Assembly: GCA_900239685.1 (NCBI GenBank)
Contig: OENT01000545.1
Span: forward strand, 36,300-100,299
DNA: 64,000 nt
Source: Rotaria macrura
Lineage: Eukaryota; Rotifera; Eurotatoria; Philodinida; Philodinidae
Direction: 5' to 3'
Position 1 is the first letter of the stretch. The number at the start of each line of letters is the position of its first letter. Both the position numbers and the translations under genes were made by a program. Positions 1 through 10,975 of the stretch are shown one piece after another. The notes beneath the pieces are model-generated. The model was not told the DNA's origin. It did no database searches and saw only the letters and a program-made list of their open reading frames with translations.

Positions 1-61
1 CAAATAACCAATTTTAAACTAATCTACATTGGTTAGAACAAAAAGAAGAGAAAAGAAAAAC

Positions 62-3000
62 TTATACTTTCACAACATATGTATCAATGCTAAGTATGTC
101 TTGTTGAACAATACTTTCGAGAACAAAATCAATTGATAAAATTTTTATTTCAAAATCTGTATTGTTGTGTTTATGTAAATCTTTTAGTAATAATTTATCT
201 ATATCACATGTTAGAATTAAACAATTGGGAATTTTCGTGTGTTCATCATAGGTTGTTAATTGTTTAATTGTTGGAAATTGACGACGTACATTACCTCCAT
301 GAGCGTAGATTATAGATTTCAATGTTATTTGCGATGGCTGAACACTTGGTGTTAAGAAAAATGTATAACCTGTAAATAATGGTCGATTTTTACGTGATAC
401 ACGTTTATCAAGGGATTGTTTTAACAGATTTCTTGGTGGTTTTAATTCATCATCAAGTAACCAATCAGATTCTTCAACAGGTAGAAAACTACTTGCGTCG
501 TTACACTTATCTAACCATTTTTTATTTAATATATATGAAACATAACCCATACATTCAAATAATTTCTCCGTACGTAAAAATTTATTCATAATTAAATGTG
601 TTGTATAATGTGGTAATGTTGAAATTTTCCCACCTAACGATTTAATTATTGTTTCATAATGGTTTAATGTTTTAGCATTAAAACCGCTAAGCATAATTAA
701 TAATGGACCACTATGCGTTATTGCTGCATCAATCAATGGATTTACTGATTCACCATAGGAACTTTTCATATAATCGGTATCATCTGATGAATATTGTTGT
801 TCATTATGACGACGTAATGCTGTATTAAGCATATCATCCGATACACGTATGGGTTGTGACCATGGTAAAAGTAACTCATGAACAAAGCTTTGATCAAATG
901 AAAAATGATCTACAGTTGGTGTACCACTAAGACGTCGAAAACGATCATCTAACGGTTGTTTAAGAGCACTTTGATTGCCTAAGAATAATTCTGATAACCA
1001 TAGACCATTGACAACAGGTATGGACCATTCTAAAGCTTTTAAATATTTTTCACTAGTTCCACTTTCACGTGCAATTAAATGTGTATGCCATCGACCTAAA
1101 TGACCAGAATATTTACCACCTAATGATCGTATCATATAACGAAGACGAGCACGTTCAAGACCTAAACAGACAAATGGAATCAGTTTAGACTTTTTCTTTT
1201 TGTTAAACAATTCGGATTTCAGTAGAACTCCATCCATATTTGATTCATTCATTCTTCTACAAATTTCCTATTATCGAAATACAATAGAGTAGATTACATG
1301 AAATACTTCTAATCTCGAAGAAAACATTGCAAAACACATTTCTTCAATTTTGATGAAAATAACCGAAACTATCCATTAACATCAAATCTCTTTAATACTA
1401 TCATTATTACTATATTCGTTTTTGAAGAAATATAACCGTGTACGAAATGTAATTTCAAACAATGAGAGCAGTTTGTTTTTTATTATTTTCACTGCCAACT
1501 ATATCTATCAATAGAGAATATACTAATACTATGAAAAGATTTTTAACATCAACTGTTACTAATAAAAAGAATCTTCTACTCGTTTTTCATGGTAGTTAAA
1601 AATACAATTTCATTCGTTACAATCGGAAAAAAATTGGCAACCATTCCTTTGAATTATGTCTTGTAAATGAATAATAAGCAATCAATTCTGTACATTTGAT
1701 TTCAATATTGGTTGGGCGAAAAGAATTTTTCCTTTCAGTTACACATCTTATAACTCATGAAATACTATCAATATATGCATACGTACCTTCAAATCCAGTA
1801 ATAGTAATAAAAGACTTTGCTAACGGCATTTTTTCCGGTTCGTTCGGTTCATATGGTGATGGATAATGAATTGCTAAATTAGGAACGAAAAGCTTCTTCC
1901 TTTGCAATACATCATTTAACCAATGTGCTGTAACCATTCGAACGCTTCCACGTTTTGAAACTTGTCGAAATAGATCACTCGTAGAATAAGCACATACAAA
2001 ATGTGTTAAATTTAGACTCATAACATCATTGGTTATGATAGCACCATGTTTTGTTATTGTTTGTGACCATGTTGACAGATCATTCTTTGATACCGTAGTT
2101 GAATATTCACGTTCATCGATATAAATAATACAACCTAATAAACATTGTGATGATGGTATGCGTTCATGTTTATCTTGTAATGAATAATTTAATTCGTATG
2201 AAAGTGTTTCTGGCGGTGCATGTCGAGATAATTGTAAAGTTGTTTTATAATTAGCTAGATTAGCTGATACCGATGGACGAATTAATTTTTCTTCGAATGT
2301 TGCTATTGAACTCTGGTTATCTCTATTTGATGATGATTGACCATTGTGACTATTGCTTAAGCTAAATTTCGAATTACGCTGCGTTGTTGCAGCTGTCAAT
2401 GAACGTTTCGATAGAAACGATTTTGTTTGCGATGTATCCTTAAGAAAATATAGATGTCAATGCACATTTTGTGTGTATTCAGAATATTACATCATTATGT
2501 GTTAATGACAAGAAAAAAATGAGACTATGAAAGAAGATGTGAATGTTAAAAGAAGATCTTTTTTAATCTGACAAGAATCTCTCAAGTTGTTTGTTGAATC
2601 TCTAGAGAGGACTTACTTTTGTTGATGAACGTTCATCATTAGATCGAACATTAGCAATATCATCATCATCATTATCATCAATATCCATAGATTCATTTGA
2701 AATTTTAAGTAAATCCGGATGATAATTTGATTCATCAAACAAATGATTTTCATTTATGCAGTCAACGATCCAATCAGGTGTTATTAAATGAACCTTGTCT
2801 GATTGAATTTCATATGCATCTTGAAGACGTTCATCCATACCTTCATGATTATTATTCGTATCACCTAGTTTATAATTTGTTGGTAATGGTGACGCACATA
2901 TAATATGTGTACAAACAAAACTATCTAGATTTGCAATCCATCGACCACCATAGTATGTAGCCAATGCGTAAATTTTGCTATGATCTTCATTTAATAAATT

Positions 3001-3372
3001 AGCATTGGCAAATGTACACGAATGAAATAAACGTTTCGGATTATTTTCATCAACCGAATTGCTACTAGTAGTATTTTTAATATTGGTATTATTTTCACTA
3101 CGATATGAATCGACTGGCAATATTGTATTCGATTTTAAACATGCTGTTATCCAATCCGATGTTACAATAGGTGTTTGATAAATTTCAATTGCTTGTTCTA
3201 GTTCATTTTTATTACTTTCAAAATCATCGCATATAACATGTGTAGTTTTTTCAGTTAAATAGAATGAACGTGTAGCACCATGTTGTTTGAATTCGGTTTC
3301 AACAGCAGAATCCCGAAAACCAGTTGTAAAATATTTAATTGATGAAAATAATTTCGAATCATTGGTCGACAT
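62..3372 (-). CDS. PAXIP1: PAXIP1/PTIP-like six-BRCT protein
   Basis: Three exons on the minus strand: 3372-2617, 2438-1787 and 1161-62. The introns are 178 and 625 nt (donors GTAAGT and GTACGT), and the joined frame gives about 835 residues. BRCT modules sit at roughly residues 9-95, 113-222, 350-440, 455-545, 620-705 and 730-835, the order seen in PTIP. Family-typical strings include YYGGRW, TPDWIVDC, CLLGC, VTAHWLN, LGGKYSG and THLI. In animals PTIP is a nuclear adaptor of the MLL3/4 H3K4 methyltransferase complex, and its last BRCT pair binds phosphorylated SQ/TQ sites after DNA damage. The protein is shorter than mammalian PTIP (just over 1000 residues); the linker between BRCT2 and BRCT3 is short and not Gln-rich, with an acidic Asp run near residue 235. 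The start is the first ATG before BRCT1. Family assignment is firm; splice sites are predicted. Confidence 0.9.
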
Positions 3373-6300
3373 ATTTCATAGAGATTGAAAGCAAACAAAT
3401 GAGAAGAGAAAGGAACGATTGAATGAAGGATGACGGCCATATTTGTTTATTTCTCTCGTAGGAGTGCATATGCATGGCAATGCACTTTGACTATTTATTT
3501 CGATATATATACGTATATAGATAATATATAAATTTCAAAAGATTTCAAATATTTTTCTTTTCTTTCTAGAAATTTCTTCAAAAAGAATTCGATCAATATT
3601 TATTTGTTTTACTCGTTGAGTATGACTCATTCACATGGGGCTTTGTCTATAATGATTGGTATTGTTGATTCATTTTATGAGTGAAAACGTGATGGAATTC
3701 TACTTGATTAGTATGAATTGCATGTGAGATCGATGATGAATTAACATTTGATGCGAGCATAAGTTAAATGAATTTATGTCGAAACTTGATTCATGCTAAA
3801 TGATTCATAGACAGCGACAATGGGAGTTTCTCAAGTTTTGACAGTCAATACTTATTTCAGGTGACTAAACATTTATAGTAGCTAGTATCAAATAATTCCA
3901 AATATGCTTCTGGAAAGTATGAGTTGATCATAGTTATGATCTAGAGCTTTCAATCATAACCATATATTCTTATTTGTAATGTTAATTAAAAGAAAACATT
4001 GGAGAATGTTTCTTACATTCAGGTGGCATTGAATTTCGATTAAATAAGGAATTTCATTCGATTAATAGTCGAATCAATATTTCAACACACTTCACGTACG
4101 ATAAACTGTTAAGACTATCAAGTTTCAGAAGAATGTTTTCTCTATAAATAATCAGATTATATTTATCGTAAAGGTTTTTTCTTGATCAGTTTACTTTTAA
4201 TAATGAAAGCTAAAAAACATGTATCTCATAGACTTTATTCAATTTTTGGTTTCTATGAGATAAAAGTGCAAATAATCGTTTATACTATTTGATGTATTAG
4301 TTCCACAAATTATTTATTTATTTTGCGGTTTTTATAGACGACGGTTGTAGATTTTAGATCTTAAAAAAAATTTTTTTGTCAAACTGTATCTACAATAGAT
4401 TCTGACGAACATGCTATCGAGCTATCTAATTTCAATTCAAGTTACAAATAAAAAAGGAAGATAAAAATACAACAGAGGAAAATCTAAGGTTTATATAATA
4501 ATCTGTTCATGATGGTATTAAAAAACGAACGTCAACATTTGGTATCATGATCAAAGCCATGTTTTTTCTCCACCCGACATCATTTGCATGGGTTTAAATC
4601 ATTTCAGAAATACTTACATAAATGAATATAGAGTTTATTGAATGGACTGATTTCTTATTCATGAATCATACGAGCAACGATCCCGGGGTATAACATTCTC
4701 ATTGATGGAAACATCAGTCGCGATACTGACGTAGATTATTATGGTCACGAGGTGATCATCGGATTTATTTTTATTTTTATTAATTGTTCTATCATATATT
4801 CTATAAACTAGCTTCATAATTTACTTGATAGAAAACGATTTCTACATTGAATAGTAACAATTTAATAATGAGAATGTACTGCAGTGTAATGTAATTGAAA
4901 ATTTGACTTTCTATTAAGCATCAGAAATGTAGTACGAATAAGTAAGGCATGCTAAAGATACATAAAAGATTTAAATGCACTTTTTACAATACGAGTCAAG
5001 TGCTCCTATGCAAATATTGTAAGTTACATTCAAATTCTTGAAGAAATCTGGCTGCTTCAATTTATTGAAGTACGCCTATCATCGATAGATTTATGCTTAG
5101 TAGAATATCAGTACTTGCCATAGACTTCAGTAGCTATCGATCGAACGTAATCTCGCTTTATAAAATATCTGATGATATTATTGATGCTTGACGTTGTAGA
5201 ATGATTTCATCAAGAAGAAGAAGAAACTGCAATATCTGATAATCAATTTAGATGAAGTATAGAATGTTTTGAAAAATATGACTATCGGAATTCACTCATA
5301 GGATTAGTGATTTTTAATAAAGATAACAGAGAAATTAACCGAAAATAGGTCTGACTATTTTCAATGAATTTTAGAAGTTATTGAGAAAGTGGTTTAAATG
5401 ATATATTGGTTGAAACAATAGAACTCTTCTTTCTTATTCGAGAATAAAATTTGAAATGCTGCTGTCAAACAAATCTACCTATAATCATAGGACAGTCGTC
5501 CTTTATTAGGACCGACAGGGTCGTGGGGAAAATAAATAAGGAATTAATTAAAAAATCATAGAACAGTTTTCTGAGTGACACAACTAAGGATATGGTTAAG
5601 TTCCACAGTATTCAACCATGAATATTATTGAACCCGATTGATTCTATTAGTGGACGGATCTTTTTACTAAATAGAGTTTCAAGATGAAGAAGCCACAATT
5701 TTGCTATATTCCTAAATCAGTTGGATGGCTGAGTACACAAACTCATGTTTTTTGTTGATCAATGAGCTACACGATTGTTACAATAATCATGATTCAGGTT
5801 TCATGTAGTAGATGAAATGCTTCGATTTACTTGACTTTGATAGGTTCGCAAGGGGAAACATTGAATAAGATAATCAAGTTGCCGTTGTGTTTCTGAGTGA
5901 GAATATCCATCTGATGTGTCGTTCTATTAAGAGACTATTCACAAGCACATTCATACTGGCACCAAGCTCTTCTTAGCCATTTCCGGGGTGATGTAGTACT
6001 GTTATCGAGCTCAAAGTACATGCACTTAGTCGAAATCTACTTGGAAATCACTATGAACAGGTCGAAAAATGCTTCTGGGCAAATTGTGTTAGTTTGTATG
6101 AAAGGTGTTTTTATTTGCCTTTGTCTTTTGCAGTAATTAGCATTTTAAGCGATGTTATAAGGCCTTTTATGATGATAACAGATCGTCGAAACGTACGGAT
6201 TGTATCTTGTTCCAGCAGGGAAGCAGTAGATTACACTTGGAAAGTTCTCAGGAGTGAATTTTAGCAAGAAATATCCAAATTCTAACCTAAGATAGCCTGT

Positions 6301-6732
6301 ACGTTTAAAACGAAAAGTAGAGTATAGAATTTTCCAGTGAAAAACAGTCTAACAATATGGAAGATCCAAAACTTTCTGTAATTTCTTCGATTCATGAAAG
6401 CTATGAAAGCAACTCAAGTAGTATTATAACACCAGATCCGTCTACAGATCTGTTCTGATTCTGTCTTTGGCTGTGCTAGATGCGGTATATCATTCTCTAT
6501 CCAATGTTATAACTTTAGAACAGAGTCATCGGCCGAGAAAACGCGGGTTCGGGACAAAACACAGTCCTAAAATGTTATTTTTGAGAGTAATTTCTCTCCA
6601 GATTCATCATCGGAACTGTTGTCATTCTCTACTTTGTCGTACAAAATGCTGAATTTGATTTTCTATCGGATGTTACATTCTCCGGAGATTTTTCGAACAA
6701 AAATTGGGGTCCAAAGTGCGTGGGTGTGTGCC
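3373..6732. other. Gene-poor region upstream of PAXIP1
   Basis: The first 100-150 bases should hold the PAXIP1 promoter and 5' UTR. A short segment at about 3464-3500 is repeated, imperfectly, near 11609-11646. The rest is AT-rich with no open frame I recognise. Between about 6440 and 6730 there are short open frames and a CG-richer patch, possibly the outer decayed end of the repeat unit that begins near 6733. Confidence 0.5.
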
Positions 6733-7119
6733 GGATGTGGATGTAAGCATGAAGGAAACGCCCAAACCGACTCCCTTACTTATTCGATGAAGGCAAATTG
6801 ATGAATGATCCACCATTAGTAGTAAAGAAAGACGATTCCCTGATACATACATTGATCTTAGTAAACAGATATTATTTAAGGGAATTGATGAAACTGTAAG
6901 CTAAGAGATGTGATCTTCTTCAGCTATCAATTCATTGCTTTAATGAAATTTTCCGAAAACTATCGATAATAATAGAATTAACAACCTCAAATACACCATT
7001 GATATTGATAAAGAATGTATCAATGATTATACATCTCAAATAGCGGGTCGATCAACTTGACAATCTGAATCAAAATCAAACATAAGATATGTAATCTGAT
7101 ATAAAACATGAAGTTAGAA
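6733..7119 (+). repeat. Left arm of long inverted repeat
   Basis: This segment matches the reverse complement of 9430-9725 with high identity in several blocks. Positions 7029-7082 match 9466-9519 for 54 bases without a visible mismatch. The left arm carries roughly 100 extra bases near 6825-6940 that are absent from the right arm. At the outer edge both arms keep the end of an open frame reading MKE-x5-7-PLLIR in corresponding orientation. The arms could be terminal inverted repeats of one element or two oppositely oriented copies of a decayed repeat. Confidence 0.8.
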
Positions 7120-7276
7120 GGGTGTGGATGGGTGTACGGGTCATTAAAAATTATTATCCACATCCACTGACACCCGCCCTTATTGCATGCATACCTTTCA
7201 GTTAAATTGTTCCATCTTTCACCCTTTCCAGGATTTGGAGACTGCTACGAGAGAAATCAGAAATCATGTGTACAAA

Positions 7277-7575
7277 CCCAGGTCAAACAGAACGATCCGT
7301 AAACGGTCGTATACGATGAAAACACGGCCCATTACGGCGTCGTATTATCCCGTTTTAACAAGGTCAGTAATACGGCCGTATGATGTATAGAATACGATAG
7401 TATTGCGCTGTCTTTACGAGGGTTTTACGGCGTATATACGGTGTCCGTGTACGTCCGTAATACTGACCTTGTTAAAACGCCATAATACGGCTTAAAACGG
7501 TCGTTTAACCGTGCTATACGATGTAAAAACGACCGTTTACGATACTGTAGCGGTGGCCGTTTTGGTTGACCTGGG
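7277..7575. mobile_element. CG-rich foldback element (MITE-like)
   Basis: A 299-bp unit begins CCCAGGTCAA and ends with its reverse complement TTGACCTGGG. The inside is unusually CpG-rich for this window and folds back on itself: GTTTTAACAAGGTCAGTA near 7353 pairs with its complement near 7465-7482, and multiple CGTTTTACGG / ACGGTCGT motifs recur on both sides. I could not find a convincing target-site duplication, so the class is unknown. The element lies between the left repeat arm and the VWD-like gene, and could supply promoter or UTR sequence to that gene. Confidence 0.65.
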
Positions 7576-7708
7576 AAGAGGGAAAAAACTTTCGATTTCG
7601 TTTCAGAAAGTTATTCTTCGTCAAAAAGTAAACAGCATTGGAGAGAGAGTGGGTTTTTTTCTTCTGTCTTACTCTCCCAACTTGCTTTTAATACAAGTAG
7701 ACATTCTG

Positions 7709-8847
7709 ATGAATCTGATTGGATTTGAAAACATCAACGAGAATGAAAACGACCCAATCTATTCTCTTTTCCCATTGCTACGTGGCCAACGCAGTGACGC
7801 AAGAAGCATGCCATCGTTCTTTGATGAACTTGCCGCCTTATACCGCGCAAGATTCCCGGACACTGTCCAAGCACAGGGCTATGGTGACCCGCACTATATC
7901 GGTTTTAATAACCAAAACTTTGACCGCATGCCAGAAATGGATGCTCTCCTCTTCAAAAACGTGGCTAACGATTTCGAGATACATGCTCGTCATGCCAAGG
8001 TTAGTTCGACACAAGGAAGCCCAACTGTAATGACAGCTGTCGCTATCAAAGTGAAATTACAGCTCATTCAGTACAATGCCACTGATAGTAGTTTGTTGGT
8101 AGACGGACAACCATGTCAATTTAGCCCGGATGGCAGCTACGCAGCATTCAAGGAGACAGAGACAACCATTGCTCGAGAAAATACGAGTAAATTCGATATC
8201 TATACGAGTGTTGGAGCTAGAATAACTATTTATAACTGTGGTGGCTACAATCTGAACGTCACCCTTACAATACCTCGCATCGTTGCTGAGAACGCTGAAC
8301 CAAGATTATTTGGAAAGCTTACTGGTGAGCATGGACGAGTTATTCCGGTGACAGGACTATTCTCAATTAAACTGCCTATAGCAGCCATGAGTCACACCTA
8401 GGCTCTGTTACAAAAACTGATGCTAAAATTCTCAACAAGGAGATATCGAGAGCGGAGGCTGAGGAGATTTTACTTAAGAAAGGATTTAGCCCACATATCC
8501 ACAAGGCAACTTTTGAGAATCTTGTCTTTGATTATCTCAATACGCCAGACGAACTTCGTGACAGATTAATAGAGCATAATATCGAACCTGTAAAACATCA
8601 AGTCAAAGCGAGACAGGAGCAGATTCAAATACAAGAGAAGATGGGATACATCGGCGGTTCTTTTGACATGGTTGAGAGCGATGATACCAGCGGCTATCTC
8701 GAGCGTCTCGAGAAACGAGTGAGTGCATTGGAGATAGCAGTCCAAATTAAACCTGTGACGACATTGCAGAGTGCTGGTCGCTTGGAAAGTTTAGAGAGAA
8801 GAATCGATAGTCTCGAGAAATGGTGTCACCGAAAAGATACTGAATAG
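7709..8847 (+). CDS. VWD-like domain / coiled-coil protein
   Basis: Two exons, 7709-8324 and 8402-8847, joined by a 77-nt GT-AG intron (GTGAGC...CACCTAG) in phase 1, give 353 residues. Residues 59-63 are GDPHY, the signature start of a von Willebrand type D module. The module continues through a beta-rich stretch and ends near FGKLTG, where the usual GLCGN would be; only about two cysteines remain, so the normal disulfide pattern is absent. The second exon encodes a charged helical region and a C-terminal Leu-rich coiled coil (LERLEKRVSALE, LESLERRIDSLE). No signal peptide is visible from the chosen ATG, which follows the foldback element; an upstream exon cannot be excluded. Base composition is GC-richer than neighbours (30/60 and 24/60 GC in two lines I counted). 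I do not know its function; it may be an element-borne or transferred gene. Confidence 0.6.
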
Positions 8848-9429
8848 ATGACTGTAGCAATCCAAGCGGATGACTCATATAGCCATAACAATAATGTCCT
8901 AACGGCCATATTTCTGTTGTTGTTTTGATGTTTTGTCCTTGCCTTATGTTGTTGTTGTTGTTATTAGTACTTTGCATTTTGTTCACTACTAACGTACGTT
9001 TTCTCTCTCTTGGTCTCTCTATAAAAATGACTAACAAAACACTCTACAGGTGTGCTTTTCGATATAGAAATAAACATTACCTATAACCATCCTTATGCAG
9101 TCTCGATCATCAGCAGTCGTCACAATGACCTAGCTCTTTCTACTATAAGGTCAGCTGATTCTCCAAATCTGAGATTCTTCTTTTCAATCATTTTAATTTC
9201 TTGTTCTTCCCTTCATTTAATTTTGTTCGACTGAGAACCGTTCAATAAAGTTCTATTTATGCCAGTTTTATGAAAGTTTTATCTCGAAAATAATCCTTTG
9301 GGTGTGCGCGTTTGAGTGTGAAGTGCAGTGATGGAATCGGTTCGTGGCCTTTTGACACTGAACCGAAGGGCCTGGACGTGATTGGATATGGCTACCAATT
9401 TCGAACTGAATCGTACCAGTTACCACCCA

Positions 9430-9725
9430 TCTAACTTCATCTTTTATGTCTGCCTACATATTTTCTGTTTGATTTTGATTCAGATTGTCAAGTTGATCGA
9501 CCCGCTATTTGAGATGTATGATCATTGATAAAGTCTTCATCAATATCAATGGTATCTTTAAGGTTGTTAATTCTCATATTATTGCTAGGTTTTAGAAAGC
9601 TTCAATTAAAGAAAGAATCTTTTTTTTTCTTTCCTACTGAGGGCGAATCATTCATTAAGTTGTCTCCATCGGATAAGTAAGGGTGTCGATGTGGTTGCTT
9701 CCTTCATGCCCACGTCGAGAAAGTG
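9430..9725 (-). repeat. Right arm of long inverted repeat
   Basis: Reverse-complement partner of 6733-7119, including the 54-base perfect block at 9466-9519. Read on the minus strand, its outer end carries an open frame ending LLIRWRQLNE-stop; the corresponding left-arm frame stops just after LLIR because of a TGG-to-TGA difference. Between the VWD-like gene and this arm (8848-9429) there is a TATA-like CTCTATAAAA near 9016-9025 and an AATAAA near 9244, but no recognisable gene. Confidence 0.8.
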
Positions 9726-10430
9726 ATACCCCATTGAGCGACATCCTGTGTTGATTCTCAACAGGGTTGCTTTCGATGCAGAATTGTACACTGAATACAA
9801 TGGCGTAGGTTTCAGAGAGACTTATTTAGGAAAACTTGGGGGTACCTACGAAAGAACGCCTCCTAATCTTGTTAATTGTTTGTGTGAGTGTTTGAGTTAT
9901 TTTCAGTTTGGGTGTAAAACTTCACATGCATCCACAACCCATCATTAATTGATTAACCACTTCTAATAAGTTTAAGACGATCATCATCCAGTTCAATGTT
10001 AAGTTGTCATGATTCATTTGTCACATGCTGAGCTTCGCAACAATCTGGAAAAAAGTACTGGTTTAACAAAATATTTAGCGTGTAAGATGAAATTTCATCA
10101 GAATTAATAAGAAAATTACTCGTCATATGTCTTTTTCATCTGATTAATTTTATCGGTAACTAGATTCAATGACTTTTATTACACTTCACCAGTATTTTCT
10201 TTAAGCGTTTAATTGTCGAGTCAAAAATCATTGCATGTTAATGAATAAAATTAGGTATTTCTTCATAATTTCTCGTAAATAATTTTGACCAAACTACTCT
10301 GACGTTATTCTAGATAAAGCATCTTTTATTTTGGTTAAATAGATGTCTATTCCCAGAAAGCAGGTAACGGTTCTACATAAATTACTTCTACTTCACTGTG
10401 AGTGACGGTACTTTCACCATACTTTCCCCC

Positions 10431-10975
10431 TGTTCCTATCGTATAGAGACCGTATATGACTGTATTTCCATTCAAATACGGTCGTAAATCATGGACCTGG
10501 TTTTAAGAACTGTAACTAGTGGCGTAACCAGAGGGGGTTAGGGGGCTCAGTCCTCTTCTACATGCGTCTTTCCCCCCCCCCCCGTGGAAAACATGAAATC
10601 CTGTGAAAAACAATATTAAGCCCCCCCCCTAAAATTTTTTCTGGTTACGCCACTAACTGTAACCCGGAGAATTATTTTGGTCGTCTGAAACACCACCGCG
10701 AACGGCCTGAAACGGCTATAAGAAGAGATAAAATTGCATTAATTCTCATCTTATTCCAAACTAATCCGTCAACTCGTTTTACGAGCCGTTTTTCTTTGTT
10801 AGAACACAACCATCGCTTTTAAAACTATATTCTCTTCGTTTTCCCAGCTGGCGAAAGCGGTGGCGTTTTTCAACGTTTTACATCTTTTTTTACGCCGTTT
10901 CAGGTCGTTTACGAGCCGTTTTCTTCCATTCCGGTATTTTACTTTTTAGAACCGTATACGAATAGTTTTCTTTCT
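10431..10975. repeat. Degenerate CG-rich repeat block
   Basis: Repeated CGTTTTACG, CGAGCCGTTTT and AAACGGCC-like motifs occur on both strands, in the same style as 7277-7575, together with a GACCTGG stretch near 10493 that recalls that element's end. The repeat is interrupted by the MITE at 10517-10655. Its borders are approximate: the ends near CGTATAGAGACCGTATA and AACCGTATACGAATAG look weakly inverted. Confidence 0.4.
10509..10663. mobile_element. hAT-like MITE with 8-bp target duplication
   Basis: The element runs 10517-10655 (139 bp). Its 15-bp terminal inverted repeats are perfect: TAGTGGCGTAACCAG at the left and CTGGTTACGCCACTA at the right. It is flanked by an exact 8-bp direct repeat ACTGTAAC (10509-10516 and 10656-10663). 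An 8-bp duplication with TIRs starting TAGTGG fits non-autonomous hAT elements. The interior holds C-runs and no open frame. It interrupts the CG-rich repeat, so it is the younger insertion. Confidence 0.85.

Noticed and set aside
6467..6801. Two short plus-strand frames
   Set aside because: Overlap the repeat arm, are mutually out of frame and resemble no family; likely decayed element sequence.
8371..8401. Overlapping frames suggesting a programmed -1 frameshift in the VWD-like gene
   Set aside because: No slippery heptamer; a 77-nt GT-AG intron (8325-8401) with the right phase explains the frame change.
8848..9260. TATA-like then AATAAA order resembling a retroviral-type LTR
   Set aside because: No second copy upstream, no TG...CA borders or primer-binding site seen; no LTR element supported.
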